A DNA stretch of 5,750 bases, from assembly GCA_017601265.1 (NCBI GenBank), contig JAFNJA010000129.1, positions 1 through 5,750 of the forward strand, given 5' to 3'. This stretch comes from Candidatus Brockarchaeota archaeon. Its GTDB lineage: Archaea > Thermoproteota > EX4484-205 > DTQO01. Made by a program: the position numbers and the translations under genes. Positions 1 to 5,733 of the stretch are shown in pieces. The notes beneath the pieces were generated by a model. The model was not told the DNA's origin. It made no database searches and was given only the letters and a program-made list of their open reading frames with translations. Positions within the stretch are counted from its first letter, which is position 1, and each line of letters opens with the position of its first letter.

Positions 1-159
1 CTGGAAGGTTGCATCGCAGGTCTGACGATTGTCTTCGGGCCCGTCCATTAGATACCGGAGCGCGCCTGGCATGCTTCGAGTCGGCATCGCAGGGCTATGC
101 CGGTGTTGGATAGCCCCAAGGGCGGAGAATATGGCGGTGACCAGAATAGCTCGCAGTCT
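1..159. other. Unresolved left edge, no supported gene
   Basis: No coding region can be assigned with confidence. On the plus strand, two short frames enter from the left edge and stop at about 49-51 and 111-113; either could be the last codons of a gene converging on the hydrolase at 160-1197, but neither peptide is recognisable. On the minus strand, the hydrolase's own frame stays open past its TAA (160-162) to base 1, about 53 codons, with ATG codons at 85-87, 70-72 and 46-48. A following minus-strand gene could therefore begin here. No clear Shine-Dalgarno or T-run terminator is visible. Confidence 0.4.
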
Positions 160-1197
160 TTACGGCTTCCTCTTCGGCTTCCTGCTCGCGTCTTGAGCTA
201 TGGTAAATGGGTGCGTTGAACCGACCCTATTTATCCTGTTCGCCTTCTTGGCCCGGTAGACCGACGCAAGTTTGCAGCCCCTGGTCGCCAGGGGCATCGT
301 GTCCGAAAACTTCGTATCCGGGTTGGGAGTCATTATCGCCAGCTCGTATACCACCCCATCTATCGGAGATCTGATTGGCGTGGATTTGAGGGTGCCGAGG
401 TCGATTATCTCCATGATCCCCTCGCCCCTTGACACCCTTTCCTCGGGCCCCTTGTCCGTCACTATCAGGCCCTCGAGATCGGATTCGATGTCAACGTGAC
501 GATCCTCGAGGTAAAGGTACTGCTCGCCAGGCTCGACCGGTTCCCCCGGCAGGGCCCCGTGGAGCCTCATGACGTTCATTATCCCCCGGGCTACAACCTT
601 GGCCTGGTCGCCCCATATCCACCTCATGCCTGAGTGCTCCACGGCAACGGCGGCCCTTCCTTCCTTCGTCGCCACGTAGTGCAGCATCCCCCTCATCCTG
701 CCCCTGAACGCCGACTTCGGCTCCCTTCGTACGAACATGAGGCCAAGGTAGCGAGCTATCTCGACCGAGCGCTTGTCCCAGGAGCAGCTTATCGCCAGCT
801 TTGACTTCCACCGCACGTGGCAGTGCAGGTCTATCACGAAGTCCGCCCTCCAAACTAGGTTTTGATGGAGTGCGTGCGCGATCCGCTCAGTCTCGTTCCC
901 CCGGGGATCGCCTGGCCAGAGCGTGTTCATCTGGTGGGGGTGGTCCATCGAGTAAGGCTCGCCCTCCCTCATGCCGTAGAAGGGCATCCTGCACCTGACG
1001 GCCAAGGGGTTGGCAACGGGAACGGCTATGAGCGAACCAGAAAGCTCCTTGGGATTAAGGGAGAGAGCGAGCCTCCTGGTCGTCTCCGTGCCAGTTAACT
1101 CGATTCCGTGCTGTGCTGCTTGCACGTAATAGGTGGGTCCGTCCCCAGCCCCCCTGACCGCGATAAAAGGCAATTTCTGCACCTTGCCGCCAGGCAT
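160..1197 (-). CDS. Succinylglutamate desuccinylase/aspartoacylase family zinc hydrolase
   Basis: Predicted cytoplasmic zinc-dependent amide hydrolase of the AstE/AspA branch of the M14 carboxypeptidase fold; known members release an acyl group from N-acyl amino acids. Visible in the 345 residues: AQHGIE with zinc ligands H30 and E33; NPLAV at 63-67; WPGDPRGNETERIA at 94-107; DLHCH at 123-127 with third ligand H125; VEHSG at 186-190 with candidate catalytic E187; and a C-terminal beta-barrel-like domain from about 240 (GLIVTDKG, RSPIDGVV). No signal peptide or membrane segment; the tail is basic (RKPKRKP). Where aspartoacylases read LNR before the FPG-like segment, this protein reads MNT, so a substrate-binding arginine is replaced. 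The ATG at 1195-1197 has no Shine-Dalgarno, and the frame upstream, open to 1272, looks like the family N-terminus, so the gene may begin at about 1276 with a one-base frameshift. It is divergent from the aminotransferase gene. Family firm; substrate unknown. Confidence 0.85.
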   Translation of the reverse strand: MPGGKVQKLPFIAVRGAGDGPTYYVQAAQHGIELTGTETTRRLALSLNPKELSGSLIAVPVANPLAVRCRMPFYGMREGEPYSMDHPHQMNTLWPGDPRGNETERIAHALHQNLVWRADFVIDLHCHVRWKSKLAISCSWDKRSVEIARYLGLMFVRREPKSAFRGRMRGMLHYVATKEGRAAVAVEHSGMRWIWGDQAKVVARGIMNVMRLHGALPGEPVEPGEQYLYLEDRHVDIESDLEGLIVTDKGPEERVSRGEGIMEIIDLGTLKSTPIRSPIDGVVYELAIMTPNPDTKFSDTMPLATRGCKLASVYRAKKANRINRVGSTHPFTIAQDASRKPKRKP

Positions 1198-1293
1198 CTC
1201 GATGCGAAGTAAAGAAGCCTTTACCTCGCCCTTCGAGAGGTCGAGAGGCAGGGACGTTGCGTGCCACCGACTTCACTCAATGGATGCCGCTGA

Positions 1294-1304
1294 GATAAGA
1301 TTAA
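1294..1304 (-). promoter_or_regulatory. Weak TATA-like element for the hydrolase
   Basis: The minus strand reads TTAATCTTATC, an imperfect archaeal TATA box. A start about 25 bases downstream would fall near 1273-1276, exactly at a GTG codon (1274-1276). This would give a leaderless transcript beginning there instead of at the ATG at 1197. The match to the consensus is poor. Confidence 0.3.
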
Positions 1305-1311
1305 CCCTTCC

Positions 1312-1328
1312 CCCAATTCGCGATTGGG
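1312..1328. repeat. Inverted repeat CCCAAT-N5-ATTGGG
   Basis: Six-base arms (1312-1317 and 1323-1328) flank TCGCG. It sits just upstream of the weak minus-strand TATA-like element, where an operator would be expected. A 6-base stem is close to what chance gives in a spacer of this size, so a regulatory role is only a possibility. Confidence 0.3.
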
Positions 1329-1491
1329 TCTTGCTCCAACCACCTGCGTCCTCAATGGATTCATCGCGATCTCATGTAATAGATTGAGCAGCATCAGCCA
1401 ACCTGGAGATTATTCCAAAGGGCGCGATAGACCAATATTCGATACGCCGAATCCGAAAGGCAGACATCGGTTTTGAAGATCGACGCGCGCG

Positions 1492-1506
1492 GGAAAGCTT
1501 CTTTCC
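1492..1506. repeat. Inverted repeat GGAAAG-CTT-CTTTCC
   Basis: Perfect six-base arms around a three-base centre, about 45 bases upstream of the aminotransferase TATA box. This is a plausible activator or repressor site, but near chance expectation for the length of the spacer. Confidence 0.3.
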
Positions 1507-1547
1507 AACCACAGCGTCCGGTCCTATTATTTCCATTTGCAATATCG

Positions 1548-1561
1548 GATAAAAGTTATAA
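1548..1561 (+). promoter_or_regulatory. TATA box of the aminotransferase-isomerase operon
   Basis: GATAAAAGTTATAA is an A/T-rich archaeal TATA element in a GC-rich background. Its centre (about 1555) puts transcription initiation near 1580-1584, only a few bases before the ATG at 1586. The transcript would be leaderless or nearly so, in line with the lack of a Shine-Dalgarno there. Confidence 0.65.
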
Positions 1562-1585
1562 TGGCGCGGCCGTTATCTGGCTCTC

Positions 1586-2881
1586 ATGGTATCCGGCAGT
1601 TTACCCGCGATCCTCGGCGGCCTGCCAGCTGTTCCAAGGGGCATGGTCAAGCCATGGCCCGAAATACGCGAAGAAGACAAGAAGGCGGTCCTGGGAGTAT
1701 TGGATCGTGGAATCCTTTGGGGCGGCAACGGCCCCGAGGTCAAGGCCCTCGAGGAGGAGTGGTGCCGCTACGTTGGGAGCAAGCATTGCCTCGTGACCAA
1801 CAGCGGAACCGCCGCCCTCCACATGGCGGTCGCCGCCGCTGGGGTCAAGCCCGGCGACGAGGTGATCGCCGCGAGCCTCTCCTGGACTTCGAGCGCCACG
1901 TGCATACTCCACCACAACGCAATCCCAGTCTTCGTCGACGTGAGGAGCGATACGCTCTGCATCAACGAGGACGAGATAGAAGAGAAGGTGTCGGATAGGA
2001 CGAAGGCGATAATTCCGGTGCACTACGCCGGCTTGCCGTGCGACATGGACAAGGTGATGGATGTGGCCGAGAGGCACGACCTCAAGGTAATCGAGGACTG
2101 CTGCCAGGCGCACGGGGCGACGTACAAGGGAAAGATGGTCGGAACGATCGGAGACATAGGTTGCTTCAGCCTCAACGGAAGCAAGAACCTTTCGGGGGGC
2201 GAGGGAGGGTTGCTCGTGACCGATGACGACGACTCTTACCGGGAGGCCGCCCGCGTCTGGCAGTTCGGGGAGAACAGGCGAGAGGACGGGTCGCGGGAGT
2301 ACAACGCCTACGGGATGGGGTGGATGTACCGGACGACCGAGATGACGGCCGCGTTCGCGAGGTCGCAGCTACGGCGGCTTGACTGGATCACTGAACGTAT
2401 AAGGGAGAACTGCCACTACTTGAGCGACAACCTGCGGGGGATAAAGGGCCTCAGGGTCCCGGTCGAACCGCCCGAAAGGAAGCACGTCTTCTGGGTCTAC
2501 AAGGTCCTCTTCTACCCGGAGGAACTGGGTCTCAAGGTTCCGCCCAAGCTGTTTAGGGACAAGGTCGAGGCCGCCCTTCGCGCCGAAGGCGTTGAGACCG
2601 GGCGCGCGGAGTTCATAATCCCCGACATGACCCTATTCCACCAGAAGGAGGGCTACGGCCGCGGATGCCCCTGGAGCTGCCACCTTTACGGCAAGAAGAT
2701 CGAATACAGGGCCGAGGACTATCCAGGTGCGATGGAAGCCTTAGCGAGGAACACGGGCATAGCGGGCACGAAGCCCCCCAATGGAAGGGAGCTTATGGAG
2801 AGGTACGTCGAGGCTTTCCAAAAAATCTTCGACAACGTCGATGAAGTGGTGTCGGCACAGTCGATGACCAGCATGGGGTGA
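1586..2881 (+). CDS. DegT/DnrJ/EryC1/StrS family PLP-dependent aminotransferase
   Basis: Cytoplasmic fold-type I PLP enzyme; family members transaminate keto-sugars or keto-cyclitols, usually with glutamate or glutamine as donor. The N-terminus (PAILGGLPAVP, 7-17, then KPWPEI) fits the family and supports the first ATG over M20. Visible motifs: TNSGTAALHMA at 71-81 (cofactor phosphate loop); SLSWTSSA at 98-105; VIEDCCQAHGA at 168-178 with D171 expected to pair with the pyridine nitrogen; and FSLNGSKNLSGGEGG at 194-208 with K200 the expected Schiff-base lysine. The C-terminal CPWSCHLYG (361-369) occurs in the sugar/cyclitol-type subgroup. The length of 431 residues is normal to slightly long, and all core catalytic residues are present. 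An in-frame stop at 1559-1561 limits any upstream extension. The isomerase gene follows 7 bases after the stop, so the two are almost certainly co-transcribed. Family firm; substrate, and whether it acts in synthesis or breakdown, unresolved. Confidence 0.93.
   Translation: MVSGSLPAILGGLPAVPRGMVKPWPEIREEDKKAVLGVLDRGILWGGNGPEVKALEEEWCRYVGSKHCLVTNSGTAALHMAVAAAGVKPGDEVIAASLSWTSSATCILHHNAIPVFVDVRSDTLCINEDEIEEKVSDRTKAIIPVHYAGLPCDMDKVMDVAERHDLKVIEDCCQAHGATYKGKMVGTIGDIGCFSLNGSKNLSGGEGGLLVTDDDDSYREAARVWQFGENRREDGSREYNAYGMGWMYRTTEMTAAFARSQLRRLDWITERIRENCHYLSDNLRGIKGLRVPVEPPERKHVFWVYKVLFYPEELGLKVPPKLFRDKVEAALRAEGVETGRAEFIIPDMTLFHQKEGYGRGCPWSCHLYGKKIEYRAEDYPGAMEALARNTGIAGTKPPNGRELMERYVEAFQKIFDNVDEVVSAQSMTSMG
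2877..2881 (+). promoter_or_regulatory. Ribosome binding site for the isomerase gene
   Basis: GGTGA overlaps the aminotransferase stop codon (TGA 2879-2881). It lies 7 bases before the TTG at 2889 and 10 before a second in-frame TTG at 2892. It supports translation of the second gene from the shared message but does not decide between the tandem TTG codons. Confidence 0.6.
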
Positions 2882-2888
2882 AAGGTTT

Positions 2889-3683
2889 TTGTTGAAGTTC
2901 GGCGCGTGCGTCGAGATGGTCTTCAGCGGCATTCCCTTTTTGCAGCGCCTGGAAAAAGTGAAGGAAGCTGGGCTCCGCGCGTTCGAATTCTGGGGCTGGA
3001 TGGACAAGGACGTCGAAGCGATCGACAGGAAGAGGAAAGAGCTCGGGCTGAAAGTCACGTCTTTCGTAATACAGCCGCAGCCAGCTTCTCTGACAGCTCC
3101 GGGCGTTTCGGAAGAATTCAGGAGGGCCGTGGGCCTTACGCTGGAAATCGCCGGGAAGCTGGATTGCGACGTCATAATAGCCCCCGTCGGCCTCGGAAAG
3201 GAGGTTGCCCACCTTTCTAGGGAAGAGCAACTCAGCAACGCAATAGCGTGCTTCAAGTCCGTGGCCCCCATGCTCGAAGACGCGGGCGTTACGGCAGTCA
3301 TAGAGCCCGTAAACGCGATAGACCACGTGGGTTGCTTCCTGACCAGGTGCGCCGAAGGGTTCAAGCTGATAGAAGCGGTGGGCAGCCCTAACGTTAGGCT
3401 GCTCTACGACTTCTACCACCAGCAAATCAGCGAGGGAAACTTGATAAATAACGCGGCCGATAATTTCGATATCATCGGCTTCTTCCACGTCGGAGACGTG
3501 CCCGGGAGGCACGAGCCGGGCACTGGGGAGATAAATTACGAAAACGTTCTGAGGGCGATAAATGATGCTGGTTACGATGGATACGTAGGACTCGAATTCA
3601 CGCCGACGAAGGATCCAAAGCTGGCTTTGAAATACGTCATCGACGTAGCTAAGAACATAAATGAACTTTCGAAGAGAAAGTAA
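2889..3683 (+). CDS. hyi: Hydroxypyruvate isomerase family TIM-barrel protein
   Basis: Cytoplasmic metal-dependent aldose-ketose type isomerase of the AP endonuclease 2/xylose isomerase-like TIM-barrel superfamily, closest by motif to hydroxypyruvate isomerase (hydroxypyruvate to tartronate semialdehyde). The 264 residues match the usual 255-265. Recognisable parts: N-terminal KFGACVEMVF with IPFLQR; IEPVNA at 138-143 with E139; LYDFYHQQISEGN at 172-184 with D174 and H177; FFHVGDVPGRHEPGTGEINY at 198-217 with H200, the near-diagnostic Hyi segment (compare RHEP and GEINY in the E. coli enzyme); and GLEFTP at 234-239 with E236. E139, D174, H200 and E236 are the expected metal or catalytic set and all are present. 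Start is TTG at 2889 or the adjacent TTG at 2892; the latter gives the more family-like MKFG. Second gene of the aminotransferase operon, so its substrate is probably a product or relative of that reaction. Other sugar or inosose isomerases/epimerases of the superfamily cannot be excluded. Confidence 0.85.
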   Translation: MLKFGACVEMVFSGIPFLQRLEKVKEAGLRAFEFWGWMDKDVEAIDRKRKELGLKVTSFVIQPQPASLTAPGVSEEFRRAVGLTLEIAGKLDCDVIIAPVGLGKEVAHLSREEQLSNAIACFKSVAPMLEDAGVTAVIEPVNAIDHVGCFLTRCAEGFKLIEAVGSPNVRLLYDFYHQQISEGNLINNAADNFDIIGFFHVGDVPGRHEPGTGEINYENVLRAINDAGYDGYVGLEFTPTKDPKLALKYVIDVAKNINELSKRK

Positions 3684-3754
3684 TCAATTCGACCAACGGG
3701 AGAATCCCACGCATAGGCTTTGCCTACTTAAGGCCACGCTGCAGCTTACATAGC
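3684..3754. other. Convergent intergenic spacer with small hairpin
   Basis: This lies between the stops of the isomerase (plus) and the flavoprotein (minus). It contains TAGGC-TTT-GCCTA (3714-3726), a 5-base stem with a 3-base loop, and the palindrome GCTGCAGC (3738-3745). Neither is followed by a convincing T-run, so terminator function is not established. Confidence 0.35.
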
Positions 3755-4300
3755 TCAGCTCTTCGCGATCGTTTCTCCGGCGGCTTTCAGCATGTCCAGC
3801 TTGTAACTCTTATTTTTCTGGGTAACGCTGACCATGTCGTAGATGTCGAATTGAAGCCAGGCGAGGTAATCCTCCAATTTTAACAGGGCTCTGACCGCTC
3901 CCCTGCCAGATCCTCCGGCGGCAGCGATGCCCAAGGCCAGTTTTCCTTTCAGAGGAGAAGAATCTCGACCGAAAAACTCGCACCTGCGCCACCTATCGAG
4001 GAAGCGCTTGGCTGACTCGCTTAAGTCGCCGAAGTAGACTGGCGTTGCGAAGACCAACACGTCTGATCGATTGATCTTTTCCCTCAGGCCCTGGAAGTCG
4101 TCCTCCATGGAACATTTTCCCCCGCTCAGGCACGTCCCCCACCCCCCGTCATGCGCTCTGCACGACTCTATCATCAGCTTGTTGAGGTGAACTAATTCCG
4201 TAAACGCCCCCGCGCTCTTTGCGCCTTCCAAAACCGCTTCGGCCGATCGGCACGTCAACCCGTCCGTGTTCGGACTCGACTGAACGCAAACCACCTTCAT
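3755..4300 (-). CDS. NADPH-dependent FMN reductase-like flavodoxin-fold protein
   Basis: Small cytoplasmic flavoprotein of 181 residues, expected to bind FMN and take part in NAD(P)H-linked electron transfer; the acceptor is unknown. The start is the ATG at 4298-4300, not the in-frame ATG at 4322-4324, because GAGGAGG sits 8 bases upstream and the protein then opens directly on the first beta strand (MKVVCVQSSPN). Visible: FMN phosphate loop SSPNTDGLTCRSAE at 8-21; DVLVFATPVYFGDLSESAKRFLDR at 80-103 (quoted in parts: TPVYFGDLS, then KRFLDR), the flavin-ring segment; AAAGGSGRGAV at 127-137. Cysteines at 47, 57 and 63 lie where iron-sulfur flavoproteins carry a compact four-cysteine cluster, but the CX2CX2C spacing is absent, so an Fe-S cluster is unlikely. 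It has its own promoter and may be independent of the upstream URO-D-like gene. Confidence 0.85.
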   Translation of the reverse strand: MKVVCVQSSPNTDGLTCRSAEAVLEGAKSAGAFTELVHLNKLMIESCRAHDGGWGTCLSGGKCSMEDDFQGLREKINRSDVLVFATPVYFGDLSESAKRFLDRWRRCEFFGRDSSPLKGKLALGIAAAGGSGRGAVRALLKLEDYLAWLQFDIYDMVSVTQKNKSYKLDMLKAAGETIAKS

Positions 4301-4308
4301 TACGTCAA

Positions 4309-4315
4309 CCTCCTC
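4309..4315 (-). promoter_or_regulatory. Shine-Dalgarno of the flavoprotein gene
   Basis: The minus strand reads GAGGAGG, a near-perfect complement to the 16S rRNA end, 8 bases before the ATG at 4300. It decides the start in favour of this codon over the in-frame ATG at 4324, which would place the site inside the coding region. Confidence 0.8.
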
Positions 4316-4325
4316 AAGCGGCAAG

Positions 4326-4346
4326 GCGGGCTAAAGGACGGCCCGC
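4326..4346. repeat. Inverted repeat GCGGGC-N9-GCCCGC over the flavoprotein transcription start
   Basis: Perfect six-base GC arms (4326-4331 and 4341-4346) around nine bases. Given the TATA box at 4355-4362, transcription should begin near 4333, inside the repeat. It could be an operator overlapping the start, or part of a leader hairpin if initiation is further upstream. Confidence 0.45.
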
Positions 4347-4354
4347 TTAATTTA

Positions 4355-4362
4355 CTTTTATA
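4355..4362 (-). promoter_or_regulatory. TATA box of the flavoprotein gene
   Basis: The minus strand reads TATAAAAG within the A/T-rich run CTATAAAAGTAAATTAAG, an excellent archaeal TATA box. It predicts a start about 25 bases downstream (near 4333) and a leader of about 33 bases carrying the Shine-Dalgarno. A second TATA-like GATAAAAC lies upstream on the same strand (4399-4406) and could be an alternative promoter. Confidence 0.75.
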
Positions 4363-4447
4363 GCTCCTGCCGCTGGCAAAATCCACGCTCGCGATCTAGT
4401 TTTATCGTGCCTGGACGGGCTGATTGCCGCCACGGGTTCATAGGTCG

Positions 4448-5632
4448 TTACCACCTCTTCGAGTTCTCGCACAGCCTCCGCCAGCACTCTATTACGCATG
4501 CGAGGCTGCTTGCCGGCGTCTCGACGGTTCCGGGCGTTTTTCCAAAGACCGCGTCCACCAACCCTAAGATGAAGCCGTTACCAGGCGCCAATTCCCGAAA
4601 GGCTGCCGCGACGGCCTCCTCTACCTGTTCCTTCCCACCCAGCTCGAGCGTGACCGAGGAGTTCACCCCTCCCCAAAGGCAGATGTCCTCCCCAACCTCC
4701 TTTTTCACGCGGCGCAGGTCGCAATTCCCCTCCACTGGATCGGGACCGAAGAGCAGGTCAACGCCCATCCCGCGCAAAGAACCTAGGAGGGGCATCGTGT
4801 CCCTAGTCGAGATGTAGCCGAATTTTGCCCCAGCTCCATGGACTGCTTTGACCTCCTCCTCTATCAACGGCTCTAGGAATTCGGCATACGCCCTAGGCGA
4901 CCAAAACATGGATTCATACCATCCCCGGTGGAATACGACGTCGACGCCAGCTTCGAGGAGCAGCCGGATTCCCGCCATGTCCCAACCGTGGATTATGCCG
5001 AGCAACCGGTGGAGGAACGGCTTATCCTTAACCTCCGATAGGACGACCCTGTCTATCCCGCAGAGCCAAACGGCGGCGTCGCCCAGCATCGGCCCTCCGC
5101 CTTCGACAAGCACTCCGCGGCTTCCAGCGAAATCCCTGACCTTCTTAGCGCGTTTTAGGAAGTCGCCGCGCCCTTTGCCCGCTTGATCGTCGAACAAGCA
5201 AGAAAGAGCTTCGAGGTCGGCCGAGTTTTCCACGAGGTATTTCTTGGTCCTCGCCCTTGGGACGTTGTAATCGTCGAACAAGCCGATCCCGTCCCCTCTG
5301 GGCCGGTCAGGCGTCTGGCGCGCGATCTGCATCAACTTTCCCTTTGCGGTCTCGTATTCCACCACTATCAGCGGATACCTTTCGCCCGGTTCGGCCACTT
5401 TCGATTTTCTCACCTTGACCTGCTCGTCGTAAACCAACGGAGCGTGTATCTCGACCGCGTCGTCCAAGCCCATTCTGAGGAGCTGGTCGACCCTGCCGTA
5501 CTGGTCGTTCCAAGTCTCGTTCCTGTCAAGCAGATATCGCCGCTCGAAGAACCTCAACCAAAGTGGAACGCGGTCCGGTTCCTCCAAGTTGATGGCCTTG
5601 AGGAGGCGCTCCCTAGAGGACTCGCCCTTCAA
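4448..5632 (-). CDS. Uroporphyrinogen decarboxylase (URO-D) superfamily protein, non-canonical
   Basis: Cytoplasmic TIM-barrel protein of the URO-D/MtaA/CmuA superfamily, 394 residues. The opening RERLLKAINLEEPDRVPLW (7-25) is the superfamily N-terminus. GRVDQLLRMGLDDAVEIHAP, GGGPMLGDA at 178-186, LLLEAGVDVV at 224-233, GVDLLFGPDPV at 290-300 and LWGGVNSS at 319-326 follow the order of such proteins. It is not a haem-pathway decarboxylase: the arginine-rich RQAGRY-type signature is absent. The zinc-binding HxC of MtaA-type corrinoid methyltransferases is replaced by GYIST (272-276), and the C-terminal cysteine near GFILG (353-357) is missing, so a thiol-activating methyltransferase is also unlikely. 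The start is TTG at 5630-5632, about 10 bases after the predicted transcription start and without a Shine-Dalgarno. No corrinoid protein is visible nearby. The reaction is unknown; many such paralogs occur in carbohydrate and one-carbon gene neighbourhoods. Confidence 0.85.
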   Translation of the reverse strand: MKGESSRERLLKAINLEEPDRVPLWLRFFERRYLLDRNETWNDQYGRVDQLLRMGLDDAVEIHAPLVYDEQVKVRKSKVAEPGERYPLIVVEYETAKGKLMQIARQTPDRPRGDGIGLFDDYNVPRARTKKYLVENSADLEALSCLFDDQAGKGRGDFLKRAKKVRDFAGSRGVLVEGGGPMLGDAAVWLCGIDRVVLSEVKDKPFLHRLLGIIHGWDMAGIRLLLEAGVDVVFHRGWYESMFWSPRAYAEFLEPLIEEEVKAVHGAGAKFGYISTRDTMPLLGSLRGMGVDLLFGPDPVEGNCDLRRVKKEVGEDICLWGGVNSSVTLELGGKEQVEEAVAAAFRELAPGNGFILGLVDAVFGKTPGTVETPASSLACVIECWRRLCENSKRW

Positions 5633-5663
5633 ATCCGCACGCCGCTTGCAAAAATCGAACGAG

Positions 5664-5673
5664 CGTATTTATC
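5664..5673 (-). promoter_or_regulatory. TATA box of the URO-D-like gene
   Basis: The minus strand reads GATAAATACG, an archaeal TATA element inside GCG...CGC flanks. Its centre near 5668 predicts initiation near 5643, about 10 bases before the TTG start. The message would be nearly leaderless. Confidence 0.6.
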
Positions 5674-5688
5674 GCTATTCGAAGATCG

Positions 5689-5720
5689 GGCGCCTTGAGG
5701 CGCCGGCGCCAGACGGCGCT
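5689..5720. repeat. Array of four GGCGCC-type hexamers (candidate operator)
   Basis: GGCGCC occurs at 5689-5694, 5699-5704 and 5705-5710, with GGCGCT at 5715-5720. The four form two tandem units, each a hexamer pair with a four-base spacer (TTGA, then AGAC). Each GGCGCC is itself palindromic and the first unit can form a 6-base stem with a 4-base loop. The array lies upstream of the TATA box of the URO-D-like gene and of an opposed TATA box at 5726-5733, so it should not be transcribed from either. That favours a protein-binding site over an RNA hairpin or terminator. Confidence 0.55.
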
Positions 5721-5723
5721 AAA

Positions 5724-5733
5724 TCATAAATAC
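5724..5733 (+). promoter_or_regulatory. Plus-strand TATA-like element at the right edge
   Basis: TCATAAATAC closely matches the TATA box driving the URO-D-like gene in the other direction; both contain ATAAATAC. Initiation would fall near 5755, just past the window, so the transcribed gene is not visible. Confidence 0.45.

Larger units (their letters stand above)
1198..1585. other. Divergent intergenic regulatory region
   Basis: This 388-base spacer separates the minus-strand hydrolase from the plus-strand aminotransferase and is more AT-rich than its flanks. The 75 bases next to the hydrolase (1198-1272) are probably coding in its frame. The rest holds a weak minus-strand TATA-like element (1294-1304), two short inverted repeats (1312-1328 and 1492-1506), a 10-base direct repeat CTCAATGGAT (1276-1285 and 1351-1360), and the aminotransferase TATA box (1548-1561). 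Open frames crossing it encode nothing recognisable. Confidence 0.6.

Noticed and set aside
1601..2113. Minus-strand open frame (170 codons) opposite the aminotransferase
   Set aside because: Low-complexity composition typical of a shadow frame; the plus strand carries intact PLP-enzyme motifs here.
2793..3512. Long minus-strand open frame (239 codons) opposite the operon genes
   Set aside because: It lies antisense to two well-supported enzymes, has no family motifs, and is what codon bias in GC-rich genes produces on the opposite strand.
3714..3726. Intrinsic terminator between convergent genes
   Set aside because: A 5-base stem without a following T-run is too weak to call.
4301..4324. 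Upstream in-frame ATG (4322-4324) as the flavoprotein start
   Set aside because: It would put the GAGGAGG Shine-Dalgarno inside the coding region and add eight residues before the conserved first strand.
4448..5632. Haem biosynthesis uroporphyrinogen decarboxylase (hemE)
   Set aside because: The porphyrin-binding arginine signature near the N-terminus is missing and no haem genes are nearby; only the superfamily fold is supported.
5183..5698. Plus-strand open frame (171 codons) opposite the URO-D-like gene
   Set aside because: No recognisable domain; it is antisense to a conserved protein and runs through that gene's promoter.
5689..5704. GGCGCC-TTGA-GGCGCC as a transcription terminator hairpin
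   Set aside because: No T-run follows, and no visible gene ends here; the location between opposed TATA boxes fits an operator better.
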